This document shows positions 49,009 through 59,684 of a stretch of 64,000 bases of DNA, piece by piece. Source of the DNA: Allium sativum. Its lineage: Eukaryota; Streptophyta; Magnoliopsida; Asparagales; Amaryllidaceae. A program made the translations under genes and the position numbers. A model generated the notes under the pieces. That model was not told where the DNA came from. It saw only the letters and a list, made by a program, of their open reading frames with translations, and searched no databases. Numbering within the stretch: the first letter of the stretch is position 1; each line of letters opens with the position of its first letter. The DNA lies in contig JASFAX010000020.1 of assembly GCA_030737875.1 (NCBI GenBank), positions 29,154,688 through 29,218,687 of the forward strand. The letters run 5' to 3'.

Positions 49009-49257
49009 GACCCTATTACAACGGTGGAACACCGTTGTAATATACATTTTACAACGGTGGGCAAACCGTCGTGTATTAAGAAGTTGTAATAGACTCATAT
49101 CTCTTACAACGTTTTTACACTGTTGCAACACCGTTGTAATATGTATATTTTACAACTTTTTTCCACCGTTGTAGTAATACATATTACAACATTTTTGCAC
49201 TGTTGTAGTAGTACATATTACAACTTTTTTTCACCGTTGTAGTAATTCCTGCAACAA
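49009..49257. repeat. CACTA left subterminal repeats
   Basis: Alternating direct and inverted ACAACGGTGG, CACCGTTGTAAT, TTACAAC and GTTGTAGTA words. The first pair, ACAACGGTGGAACACCGTTGT, forms a near-perfect palindrome (read as ACAACGGTG, GAA, CACCGTTGT). Transposase is known to bind repeats of this type in the superfamily. Confidence 0.88.
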
Positions 49258-50119
49258 TTAATTATAACAATACGATTTTTGTTTCGTTATACATTACATT
49301 TCATATAAAAATAAATATTTATATTGAATAAAATGATACTACACTTAACTGAAATAATAAATTAAATATTTTATTTCAATATTTGAATTAGTACAACTTT
49401 CTGATCCACTATCGTACAACTCACTTTTACATAATACAGTCATAACAATACATACATTCCTCACTACAAATTGATCACTCAATACACTCAGTTACATACA
49501 CACTTTCGTATAAAAATACATACACACTGACACACACCGAGTCTTTATGCTCCAGCATCCAATCCAGTTACCTATCACAGAATTTTACACATGTTAATAT
49601 AGGACGGCTGATCTTCATAAATTCGCTTCTTAACATCGCAATCCTCAGGTAAGAAGAGGGAGAACATATCATTATACCACGAAATTCCACTCAAAATTAT
49701 TTGTAATCTAAAATAGATTTGAAATTCAAAACAGCATTAAAAATGCATCACTAAATGCAGCCTATTCTACCATAGACAAAATGCTTCAAATGTCTATTTG
49801 GAAAGAAGAAATTAAAAACATTGAAAATGCATCACTAAATGCAGCCATAACCTACCACGATTGAAGTATAAAACTCCAACCAAACCCAAAACAGGGCACG
49901 ACACAGCGAAGACCAATACTACACAAGCACTCAAGTCGAAACAACTCGTCAAAGACCACACATCAACCAACAAACAGAACACAAACTCACCCAAGATCCA
50001 GAAGAGCAGGGAACTCACCCACGCGATGAGCACCATATATCAACAAATTTTGCAAACTACTACTAAAGTGTGGTTTCAGAAAAAAAAATATGAGTATATC
50101 CAAGTGCATTTGATTTCAC
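49258..50119. other. CACTA interior, left noncoding stretch
   Basis: AT-rich DNA followed by a stretch with AATGCATCACTAAATGCAGCC repeated at about 49741 and 49825 (in parts: AATGCATCACT, AAATGCAGCC). Short minus-strand frames (for example S-W-Y-N-D-M-F-S-L-F-L-P-E-D near 49640) may be further exon remnants of the gene described at 50120-50540. This is not supported by clear splice sites. Confidence 0.4.
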
Positions 50120-50193
50120 CTTTTATTTGCACCATCACATAAATCCTCAGGCAATGAATCCAGAGGCTGGTTACTAGCCTCCCAAAATTCAGA
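50120..50193 (-). pseudogene. Putative captured exon 2 in CACTA element
   Basis: On the minus strand it is bounded by TTGGATGTAG and GGTGAAATC. It is 74 bp and open in the phase left by the upstream exon (S-E-F-W-E-A-S-N-Q-P-L ... D-L-C-D-G-A-N-K). I do not recognise the protein. The in-phase reading across the two pieces is the only support that they belong to one transcript. Confidence 0.4.
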
Positions 50194-50324
50194 CTACATC
50201 CAACAGAAAATCCAATTAGTAATGAAATGACAAATCAAATTATACATGTGCTCATATAGCCAAGTTAATAAAGTGCATAAAATTTACAGAAGCCTGATAA
50301 TTGATGGAAAATGAGGAAACTCAC

Positions 50325-50540
50325 CTCGTTTTCAGGTGTTTGTCTGCTAACAATGTTATCATCCCCAAGGATATTCTCTCTTAAGTTCTTCTTCCGAATG
50401 CATATAGCAAGCCTGCACATCAGAAAGACGGAGAACTGAACAATGGTGTCCATCAATGAACACTTAAATAAAGGGGTATGACAAGCGCAATTAGCATTTT
50501 TCATGGCGCAATCGTAGCACGCAAAATGATGGCTTTCACA
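50325..50540 (-). pseudogene. Putative captured exon 1 in CACTA element, weak RING/SINA-like pattern
   Basis: On the minus strand it lies between a pyrimidine-rich acceptor (GGTTTTAATTTGCAG) and a donor (GTGAGTTTC). It is exactly 216 bp and open throughout (72 codons). The first residues, C-E-S-H-H-F-A-C-Y-D-C, then N-C-A-C, P-x3-C and M-D-T-I-V, follow the spacing of the RING half of SINA-type ubiquitin ligases (C-E-x2-H-x-A-C-x2-C). One cysteine pair is one residue shorter than usual, and the remaining sequence is not RING-like. Capture of a host gene piece or a transposon-own gene are both possible. Confidence 0.38.
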
Positions 50541-52375
50541 CTGCAAATTAAAACCAAGTAATATTGATCAGTGTGTTAAGTAACCAAACATAAAAATATT
50601 ATTATGTTGAAATATAGCTACCTAAGAAATGGGTCCTTTTAAAGGTTTCCTACAAATAAGGAGTTGATGATTAGAGATTCTACCATTACGTATGAAATAT
50701 TGTTGCTTTCTGCTACTTTGATGCCGAGTTTATTATCCTCCATCGTTTAACTTGTCTTTGTGAATGATCTGATGAGATAATAAAGGTGAGTTATCACCTG
50801 ACCATTATATTATTTATATAGTAGTCTGAATTAAGGAGGTAAGGGTCAGAATAGAAAGCGTATAGCCATTCAACTTATGTTTGATACGATGACTTCTTGA
50901 ATTCCTTGCTTTATTCATTCTCAATTCAGACTTTGGCTCTTCCGATGCATTTATGTTGAAATTTATGTTTTCCAAATTTTACATAGCTCGATGCTGGTTG
51001 TTTATTATACCACAATATATGAATATCAATCCTAATTTCAACATAAATTTCTTTCTGATATGTTGTCGCATAAAATAGAATTGAGAAAATAAGTAGAAAC
51101 AAGTAAATTCTACCCAAACGAATTGCAAAATAGACCAGATAGCCGAAGATCCAGATAGCCGAACTTAAATTTGATTTTAAATCCAGATTTTTTAAAAAAC
51201 TAGATGGCGAAGATCGTCAGAACCGATTAGCAAGCCTAACCAAAAATAAAAATGAAACAAATCCTACTAAAAATCCAGAAATTAACAAAATAAAAACTCA
51301 AACCTTCTTATTTTCATTTTCATGGTTCGGCTGGTGGACAGAGCAGCGCTAGGATGTTGGTCGGCCCACAACGACTGTTGCTAACAGAGGTAGCGGTGGA
51401 AACAGTCAGGCGCGGTGATAGTTTTTCGGTAGCAGGCGATTTGGTGACGAGGTAGGGCTCAGGCGGTCTTCGGGAAGGTTGCGCGGTGGCTTCCCAAAAG
51501 GCGGAGGGACATCAAATACGCTGCTTTGACTGCAGCGGTGGCTGGAGTTGACATCGGAGAGCACGGAACACGGTACAGAGGCGGGTGCCTGGGTAAGGAC
51601 CGGAAGTGGAGAAGGAAGTTGGATGAGGAACTGGTTAATTGGTAGAGACGGAGAAAGAAGGGGGCGAAAATCAAGTCGCCATGGTAGAATTAAAGAACGC
51701 GTTAATTGGTATTGACAAAGAAAGACGGAGAAAGATGGATGAAAGCTTATTTTTAGTTAGGGTGCGGTACTGGAGAGTTGGCCTGGAGAGTTGGCCCGCC
51801 TAAATTTTCGATTTGCCCGCCTAAATTTTCGTTTTAAGGAACACATGAACACGTGAGCTGCTTTGATTATTTGTATCTAAGAAACGCTGTAATTATTAGC
51901 AAAAAAAATATTTTTGAATCTAAGGAAAGCTTCTAAGCACTTTCTATTAACTAATTTTATTTAACAACTGTTATTAATGATTATTTGTTAACCATCAATC
52001 GTCAGTTAAACAGTTAATACTTATTCATTGATTACTAATTATTAATTTTTTAATTATTAATTAGTAATAGATATAATTTCATATTTTGAATTAATTATCA
52101 ATTTTGTTTTATTTCATATTTTGATCACGTTGGTTAAGTCATCTAAATATTCATTTCGATTTTAAGGTTCAATTGTCATAAGACAAAAAAACTAACTAGA
52201 TTTTAAGGTTCAATTGTCAAGCTATTACTTATTTAATATATGTTTTTATCATTAATTTCAATTATTATTTTAGTTAATTATAAATTATTATTATTTACTA
52301 TTGATTTTTAACTTACAATTGTTACTTAATTAACGATTGTTGTTAAATTTTGAGTAAGATTCAAATTCAACAGTA
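50541..52375. other. CACTA interior, central stretch
   Basis: Mostly AT-rich, with one GC-richer block at about 51330-51690. On the minus strand that block contains a CTCCGTCTC-rich leader-like sequence and an open frame of 71 codons (51459-51674, non-ATG start). It could be the first exon or 5' leader of the captured gene, but I see no recognised domain and no convincing splice link. Confidence 0.35.
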
Positions 52376-52390
52376 CACAAAATGTACCGT

Positions 52391-52541
52391 TTCGGACGGG
52401 GTGCTGCCCCGCACCCCGCCGGGGGCACTGCCCCCTGGACCCCTGCGACCTGACCGGGTAGGTCGAACCCCGTTAGCGGGGGCGTTGCCCCCCGTACCCT
52501 CACCTGGGGGGGTTGCAACCCCTTGGACCCCCCCCTCCGTA
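52391..52541. repeat. GC-rich hairpin island inside the CACTA element
   Basis: About 150 bp of very GC-rich DNA in strongly AT-rich surroundings. It is made of successive hairpin modules: GGGGTGCTGCCCC, GGGGGCACTGCCCCC, GGGGGCGTTGCCCCCC and GGGGTTGCAACCCC. Each has a 3-5-base centre, and most are followed by (G)GACCCC or GTACCC. No coding sense is apparent. Confidence 0.8.
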
Positions 52542-52768
52542 GGGATCATATTTGACAAAAGATTTTGGAAAAACTTTCAACAACGATTACTTATTAAAAA
52601 ATATTATATACTAAATATTAATTACTACTAATAGTCATGATTAATTATAAATTATTATTAATTGTTATTTACTTATTGATTATTAATTAATTGATTATTA
52701 ACCGCTCATTAGTTATTACTTACTAATTAATTACTAGTACTTAATAATGAAGTAGTTATAAATAATTA

Positions 52769-53042
52769 TTTTTAATTAAATATTTAATATTTATATATTG
52801 ATTATTATAAAATAATTACTAATTGGTTGTTCATTAGTAATTATTAGTAGGAATTATTTATTTATTGATGTATTTTTAATTAAATATTTAATATGTATTT
52901 ATTGATTATTAATTAATAATTACTAATTGGTTGACAATTACTAATTATTAGCATGAATTATTTATTTATTGAAGTATTTTTAATTAAATATTTAATATTA
53001 ATATATAGGTTATTAATTAGTAATTACTAATTAGTTGTAAAT
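52769..53042. repeat. 104-bp AT-rich tandem repeat in CACTA element
   Basis: TTTTTAATTAAATATTTAAT recurs at about 52769, 52873 and 52977. The intervening TGATTATTA, ATTACTAATTGGTTG and GAATTATTTATTTATTGA blocks are repeated in the same order, giving just under three copies. Confidence 0.85.
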
Positions 53043-53125
53043 ATTAATTATTAAAAATTATTTAATGAAAATAATTAATATTAAAATATAGTCATATATT
53101 ACAGTAGTCAAAAAATAAAAGTTGT

Positions 53126-53422
53126 GATAGGCTTTTATTACAACTGTCAAAATAACACAGTTGTTAAAAATAAATTTATTACAACTTTTCTGGAAAAAAG
53201 TTGTAAAAAACATTTATTACAACGGTGCTTTAACCACCATTGTAAAATTAAAGTTGTAATATGATATTTTTGTTGTAGTTACAACGGTGTTTATACCACC
53301 GTTGTAAAAAACCATTTATTACAACGGTGCTTTTACCACCGTTGTAAAAACCCATTTATTACAACGGTGCGTTTACCACCGTTGTAAAATTAAAGTTGTA
53401 ATATGGTGTTTTTGTTGTAGTG
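53126..53422. repeat. CACTA right subterminal repeats and terminus
   Basis: At least four ACAACGGTG...CACC(G/A)TTGTAAAA palindromic modules (near 53220, 53281, 53324 and 53366) spaced about 40-60 bp. The end is AAAGTTGTAATATGGTGTTTTTGTTGTAGTG (in parts). A near copy of that terminal sequence lies inside, at about 53248-53280. Confidence 0.88.
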
Positions 53423-53425
53423 AAA

Positions 53426-53695
53426 GGAACCAAATTCCACATTACAACACGAGGATTTAGTGTATAATCTTCATTTTTGTCACTTCTTTTTCATTGTAAA
53501 CAGGAGGTCTTAGTGTATAAATCAAGAGAATTGTACTTGTAACTTCTTAGGATTTAAAAAGAGTAAAGTGGACATAGGCTTGTTTTGAGCCGAACCACTA
53601 TTAAAATCTCGTGTATCTCCTCTTATTTTACAGTTTTTTGCATTCTGTGATCTATGATTTGCATTTGGGTGTTTGGCCCAAATTTCAGTCTAACA
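53426..53695 (+). repeat. Array LTR 8, right part
   Basis: Continues LTR 8 after the CACTA element and ends TCTAACA. The two parts add up to 1077 bp, the normal LTR length, so the transposon caused no loss. Confidence 0.93.
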
Positions 53696-53778
53696 TTTTG
53701 GTGCGCCAGGGACGGGGCACACGATACTACTTCAGTTTCTAGCATGAAAAGGAATCGGATTATTTGGCTATTAGATCA

Positions 53779-55216
53779 ATGGCAATCAAAAGGAAGAAAA
53801 CAGGAACTTTCTCTCATGCTGAGGACATTAATGCTGAAGCCACAAGGAACAAGAGGCTTCCTCTTATGGAAATCCATGCTTAACCAGGGACGAAATGGAC
53901 GGTGTTCTAACTGGACTGAGAGCTCAAATGGCAAGGCAATACAAAAATGCAACTTCTAAATAACACGCAATAGGATAATGACCACGAATCCATTCGAGTC
54001 GAGAACAATGAACAAGGACGGTTCAGGGCCTCCAACCCGAACCGAACCTCCGACCCGAACCGGATCACACTCCAAGCACCCAGTGTTTTTCCAAACTCCT
54101 CTGGAATCAATGTCGGGAGCGCCAGCTTAGATTTTTCCAGTGCAGCAGCTTTTTGAAGGAGATCGGCTCGCTAATCTCATTGAACACCTCTCGAGAGGCC
54201 ACACATATCGGAGTGACATGGATGATGTCAATCACAATCCATTCATACAGTAAATCAGGAATTTTCGCAATCTCCTAGATTTCAAAATTCCACAACTGGA
54301 GCCCTGTAACGGCAGGACGGATCCTACTGTGCATCTGATGCTCTACAAATGACATATGGAAGTTCAATCGGCATCGAAAAACGTATTGTCTAAATGTTTT
54401 TCCCTCTTTTTGACTGATATAGCAACCATGTGGTTTCGGCAGCTAGAAACGGATTCGACCAACAGGTGGAACATGCTGGTCGCACGCTTTATTGAACAGT
54501 TTCGGGTCTACATTTCTCGACCCAAGAATGTAATGTCACTCACTACAATCAAGCAGAGGCCCAGAGAAACTCTGCACTCATTTTGGGAATGGTTCAACGT
54601 TGCAGCAGCATCAGTTGGTTGACCTGAGCCATCTATGGTATTGATGGCGGTTGTACCCAGCGTTCTGGACAACTCGGAGTTCAAAAAATCCGTATACCGA
54701 GACCCACCATGGAATCTCAGTGAATTCTTCCTTGAATCGGATAGATTTCTTCGTGAAGAAAACGCAACATCCGAAAAGAAAATTATCGATGTCAACATGC
54801 TTATAGACGGAGGACCGTCTGATTCTGGAAAAGGAAAAGGGAAAGCTTGTGTCAAGAATGGCCGCAACGCTTAGCCGCGGAGAGGGCCCAAATATGAAAA
54901 TTACGCGGAACTCAATTCTACGTTGACTTACATTTACTTGGACACAAAAGGTGTCATCCCCCACCCAAAGCCTCCCAGAAAGGAGCCATCGCAAAGAGAA
55001 CGCGGTTTTGGAAAGCATTGCATATTCCATGATACGGACGGTCATGACATGAACGACTGTAGGCATTTGCGATATCTTATTGAGGAACGAGTTAGACCCA
55101 GAGAGCTACCCGAGTATGTGAAACAACAAATAGCGCCTGCACCCGCGCTGCCAACATCTGTTCTCCGGAGAGGGAACGACCCTAGATCGAGCTCTCGAGG
55201 GTTCATCATCAATTGA
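53779..55216 (+). pseudogene. gag: Gag of array unit 8
   Basis: Starts ATGGCAATCAAAAGG after TTTTGGTGCGCCAGGGACG. Two short deletions near 53850-53880 and one of about 320 bp near 53939 remove the end of the N-terminal part and most of the linker. The capsid frame at 54356-54622 is open for 88 codons (W-F-R-Q-L-E, then R-P-R-E-T-L-H-S-F). The C-terminus (54923-55216) keeps H-C-I-F-H-D-T-D-G-H-D-M-N-D-C, so all four metal ligands remain. Confidence 0.83.
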
Positions 55217-55421
55217 TCTGGATTGGATCACTTTACATTTCCTGAATTTCTTTGTATTTAAGATATGTTTCTTTGCTTTCTTTAGGCTTTCCAATTGGCT
55301 AAATCGGAGTGCACACGTACGAGGTTAGGATTTATACCCAAAGTGTGCTCTGGACTCGATGACAAACCAACCAGGATTTTCTTTAGTTTTGTACTTTGAA
55401 TTCAATAAGTAAGGATTTTCC

Positions 55422-55890
55422 TAGCATGGATTATGTTTGGCAAATTTAAGTGACTTGGAAGGTTATGGCAGGATTCTCAATCTTAATTATAGTATGGCTA
55501 ATACTTATCTCGAATTTGTAGGTTCGGACTATCTTGTCAGGCTTTGGCAAGTATAGCTCTATCTCGGTATGAGTATGGGTTGTACTCCACTAAATTTCCA
55601 AATGTGGATTGTATTCGAGAACGGCGGATGGTCTTGTTAAGATTTGGTAAAGGAACTCAATAAAACTTGAGTATGGCTTATACTCAGTTTGAACTTCTCG
55701 ATATGGATTACGACTGGAAGACAAGGTCCCTCGCCAGGTTTTAGCAGGATGATTTGAACGTCCTTCGAGTATGATTTATGCTCTATCGAACGCCCAAGTA
55801 TGGTTTATGCACCAATATGTGATCAATTTTGTCGGGTTTTGACATACCTATTTGCTTTCTTTTCTTCGCGTGTATGGTTTGTACTTGTAG
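55422..55890 (+). repeat. Hairpin-bearing 98-bp tandem repeat, unit 8
   Basis: Shorter than in the other units because the third hairpin (GGTAC...GTGCC) is deleted near 55515-55525. The site near 55609 (AATGT, GGATT, GTATT) pairs through two wobbles. Confidence 0.72.
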
Positions 55891-55977
55891 CTTGTAGGCC
55901 CGGAGTGGCCGTGGATTTCATGGATTATTCAGAACAAATCTTCCTTCAGTATGCAAGGTATGTTCTGGGGGGCAAAA

Positions 55978-57057
55978 TGTTGACATGCTTTTTTGTCAAA
56001 GCTGTAACACGTGAAATATCTGGTAAACAATACGTTCAAGTATTGAGAATACCGTCAGAAGAAACGAAGCGATTTGGTTGAAATCGCGTCACAAAAAAAA
56101 GAATATCCCTAAACTCCAATCAAACGACCTCTTTTGGGCCCAAAGACATCAATTACAAAGCTGAGCGTCGTAACTCTTGCAGCCCTCTTAATCAGCTTCA
56201 TGTCGAGCTTTCATTAGGGCAAAACGGTCTTACGGTTTGGATGTTATGCCGGTTTCCGTGAACGCATGCAGAATTGGAAACTTGCATTTTCGGAATAGAC
56301 TTGGAGCATATAACCCCTCAGATCGGATGGTCGTCACCAGTTCGGATCCGACAACTAGATTTGATCGGGTTTCTACCCTGCATACATCAATACATATTGG
56401 CATTCACTCTGGCACTTCTGGTTTAGATCGGAGAAAGAGAACCCGATCCCCTATAGCACCTCGGTTCGGTTTGGCCTCATCTAACCCGACCCGCCTGGCA
56501 TCTCCCGCACGAACAGCTTATTTGACCGATTCTTGAGGCATTATCTACTCCTAATTGCATCGGATGAACTCCACCTCGCATAGCACGATATGGAGAGGTT
56601 TTCTCCACATTTTCCACTACATTTAGAGAATAAAGGGATGCCCGCCAAGTGGCATCCGGACCGGATCTCCGTAGTGCCTCTCTACAGCGATAAATACACC
56701 ACTCGAAGGCAAATGAAATGATCTTTTGGCTCTAACTCCTTATGTCTTCCACCATTTCTATCTTCAAAACATTTTCAGCAGCAAAGGAGCCAAATTCCAC
56801 ACTACAACACGAGGATTTCATAAATAATCTTCATTTTTCTCACTTCTTTTTCATTGTAAATATGAGGACTTCGTGTATAAACCAATAGAATTGTACTTGT
56901 AACTTCTTAGGATTTAAAAAGAGATAAAGTGGACGTAGGCTTGATTTGAGCCAAACCACTATAAAAATATCGTTTGTCTCCTTTTATTTTACTGTTTTTT
57001 TTCATTCTATGATCTATGATTTGCATTTGGATGTTAGGGCCAAATTTCAGTCTAACA
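55978..57057 (+). repeat. Array LTR 9
   Basis: A 1080-bp complete LTR, preceded by the best purine tract of the array (CTGGGGGGCAAAA) and ending TCTAACA. The inverted repeat near 56151-56173 is poorly paired. The G-box is changed to CAAGTG, and the TATA region is CGATAAATACACC near 56690. Confidence 0.92.
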
Positions 57058-57139
57058 TTTTGGCGCACAAGGCAGGGGCACATAATACTACTTCAGTTTA
57101 TAGCTTGAAAAGGAATCGGATTGTTTGGCTATTGGATCA

Positions 57140-58908
57140 ATGGAAATCAAAAGGAAGAAAACTATAACTTCATCTCATGCTGAGGACATTGATGTTGAAG
57201 GCACATGGAATGAGAATAGCCACGAGGCTTCCTTTCATGGAAATCCATCAGCACTCTTAACAAGAGATGAAATGGACAGTGTTCTCACTGAACTGAGAGC
57301 TCAAACGGCAAGGTAAGATAATCTCCTCAGGAAGCAATAGCAGATGATCGACGGATTCTTCACTAGGATAGAAGGCTGGCCGAGCGGCAACAATCGCATC
57401 ACTGGAAACAATGCTGCGCGGATAGGAGCAGCGATAGAACCAGCCCCGATAGGAACATCCATCCGGGTTGGTTCAGACCCGATTTGTACTGTAGGGGACC
57501 CAAATGCACGTGAACTCGGGGGCAATCCCCCTAACCAACACACAGCCTCAACACTTAACGTTTTGGATGGAAATACCACTAGAAGCACAAGCCTGGCACG
57601 ACCAACATCCACTCCAGTTCGGATAGGAAATACAATAGAAGAACTCTGAAATGGAACGCAACAGGAAAATGACCACGAACCTGTTCGAGTCGAACATAAC
57701 GAACCGAGAGGGTTCAGAGCCTCCGACCTGAACCGAACCTCCAACCCAAACCGGATCACACTCCAAGCACCTAATGTTTTTCCAAACTATTCTGGAATCT
57801 ATGCTGGGGGCGCTAGCTCAGATTTTGTCAGTTTGCAACACTTTTTTGAAGGCAATCGGCTTGCAAATCTCATTGAACGCCTCTCGAGAGGCCGCACTTG
57901 TCAGAGTGACATGGATGATGTCAATCACAATCCATTCACACAGGAAATTAGGAATTCTTGCAATCCCCCAGATTTCAAACTTCCACAACTGGAGCCCTTT
58001 AATGGCAGAGAGGATCTTACTATGCATCTGATGCACTTAAGATGGCATATAGAAGTTCAATCAGCATCGAAAATCTTAACAGCTAAATGTTTTCCCCTCT
58101 TTCTGACTGATATACAGCAATGTGGATTCGGCAGCTAGAAATTTAATCGATCAACAGCTGGAACATGTTGGTCGCACACTTTATTGAATAGTTTCGGGTC
58201 CACATCGTTCGACCCAAGAATGTAATGTCACTCACTACAATCAAGCAGAGGACCAGAGAAACTCCACGCTCATTTTTGGAACTGTTCAACGTTGCAGCAA
58301 CATCAGTTGATCCACCTGCGCCATCTATGGTATTGATGGCGATAGTATCCAGCATTCTGGATAACTCAGAGTTCAAACTATCCCTAAACGGAGACCCACC
58401 ATGGAATCTCAGTGAATTCTATCTTGAATCGGATAGATTTCTACGTGAAGAAGATGCAACATCCGAAAAGAAAATTCTCGATGCCAACATGCTTAAAGGC
58501 AGAGGACTGTTTGATTCTGGAAAAGGAAAAGGGAAAGCTGCTATCAAGAATGACCACAACGCTCAGCCCGGCAGAGTGCCCAAACATGAAAATTACACTG
58601 AACTGAGTACTACGCTGACTGACATTTACATGGACACAAACGTTGCTATCCCTACCCCAAAGCCTCCTAGAAGGGAGCCATCACAAAGAGAACGCGATTC
58701 TGGAAAGCATTACATATTCCATGATATGGACGGTCATGACACAAATGACTGTAGGCATTTGCGAGATCTGATTGAGGAACGGTTTAGACGCGTAGAGATA
58801 CCCTAGTATGTGAAACAACCAACAGCGCCTGCACCCGCGCTGCCACAATCTACTCCCTAGAGAGGGAACGACCCTGGATCGAGCTCTTGAGAACTCATCA
58901 TCAATTGA
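57140..58908 (+). pseudogene. gag: Gag of array unit 9 (longest open stretch)
   Basis: Free of large deletions. From ATG 57140, AGGTAAGATAAT and GCAATAGCAG stops interrupt the N-terminal coiled region. The linker frame 57344-57649 is open, then frames shift. The capsid and C-terminus are continuous for 193 codons from 58225 to 58806 (M-S-L-T-T-I-K-Q-R ... D-T-N-D-C), the longest open gag piece in the array, closed early by TAG at 58804-58806. The first knuckle Cys is Tyr (H-Y-I-F-H). The usual gag end follows at 58906-58908. Confidence 0.85.
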
Positions 58909-59112
58909 TCAAGATTTGATCACTTTACATTTCCTGTATTTCTTAGGATTTAAGATACGTTTCTTTTCTTTCTTTAGGTTTTCCGATTGGCTAAATCGAA
59001 GTGCACACATACTCGGTTAGGATTTAGCCCCAAGGTGTGCTCTGGACTCGATGAAAAACCAATTAGGATTTGCTTTGTTTTTGTACTTTGAATTGAATAA
59101 GGAAGGATTTTC

Positions 59113-59600
59113 AGAGCATGGATAATGTTTGGTAAATTTAAGTGTCTTATCTGGTTATGGCCGGATTCTCAATCTTAATTAAAGCATGGTTGATACTTAT
59201 CTCGAAATCCTATGTACGGATTGTGCCTAGGGACAGACTATCTTGTCAGGCTTTGGCAAGTATAGCTCTATCTCGATAGGAGTTTGGATTGTACTCCACT
59301 AAATTTCTAAATATGGATTATACTCGGGAACGGAGAATGGTCTTGTTAAGATTTGGCAAAGGAACTCAATAAAACTTGAGTATGGCTTATACTCTGTTTG
59401 AACTACTCGGTATGGCTTTTGCCTGGAAGATTAGGTCCCTTGCCAGGATTTGGCAGGATTATTTGAATGTCCTTCGAGTATGATTTATGCTCTGTTGGAC
59501 GCCCAAGCATGGTTTATGCTCGAAAGTGTGATCAGCATTATCGGGCTTTGATATACTTATTTGTTTCTTTTCTTCGCAGGTATGGTTTTTATTTGCAGCT
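59113..59600 (+). repeat. Hairpin-bearing 98-bp tandem repeat, unit 9
   Basis: The NTATGG-type cores fall at 59115, 59184, 59214, 59282, 59311, 59380, 59410, 59478, 59507 and 59580, giving steps of 69, 30, 68, 29, 69, 30, 68, 29 and 73 bp. Confidence 0.85.
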
Positions 59601-59684
59601 TGCAGGCCCGTAGTGGCCTTGTATTTCTTGGATTATTCAGAACACATCTTCCTTCAACAAGCAAGATATGTTCTAGGGGAAAAA

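Larger units (their letters stand above)
48995..53422. mobile_element. Non-autonomous CACTA (En/Spm-type) DNA transposon
   Basis: A 4428-bp element with ends CACTTCAACAAAA and TTTTTGTTGTAGTG, whose reverse complement is CACTACAACAAAAA. It has a 3-bp duplication and arrays of ACAACGGTGG/CCACCGTTGT-type subterminal repeats at both ends, which are the hallmarks of CACTA elements. No TnpA/TnpD transposase domain is visible, so movement would need a helper. The interior holds possible captured exons, a GC-rich island and an AT-rich tandem repeat. It sits inside array LTR 8, so it arrived after that unit. Confidence 0.93.

Noticed and set aside
49009..49257. ACAACGGTGG/CCACCGTTGT repeats as a separate foldback (MITE) element
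   Set aside because: They sit directly inside CACTA-type ends and are matched at the other end of the same element, so they are its subterminal repeats.
51459..51674. A 71-codon minus-strand frame in the GC-richer block of the CACTA element as a gene
   Set aside because: Non-ATG start, no recognised domain, and the more natural ATG nearby (ATGGCGACTTGA) stops after three codons. Noted only as a possible captured leader.
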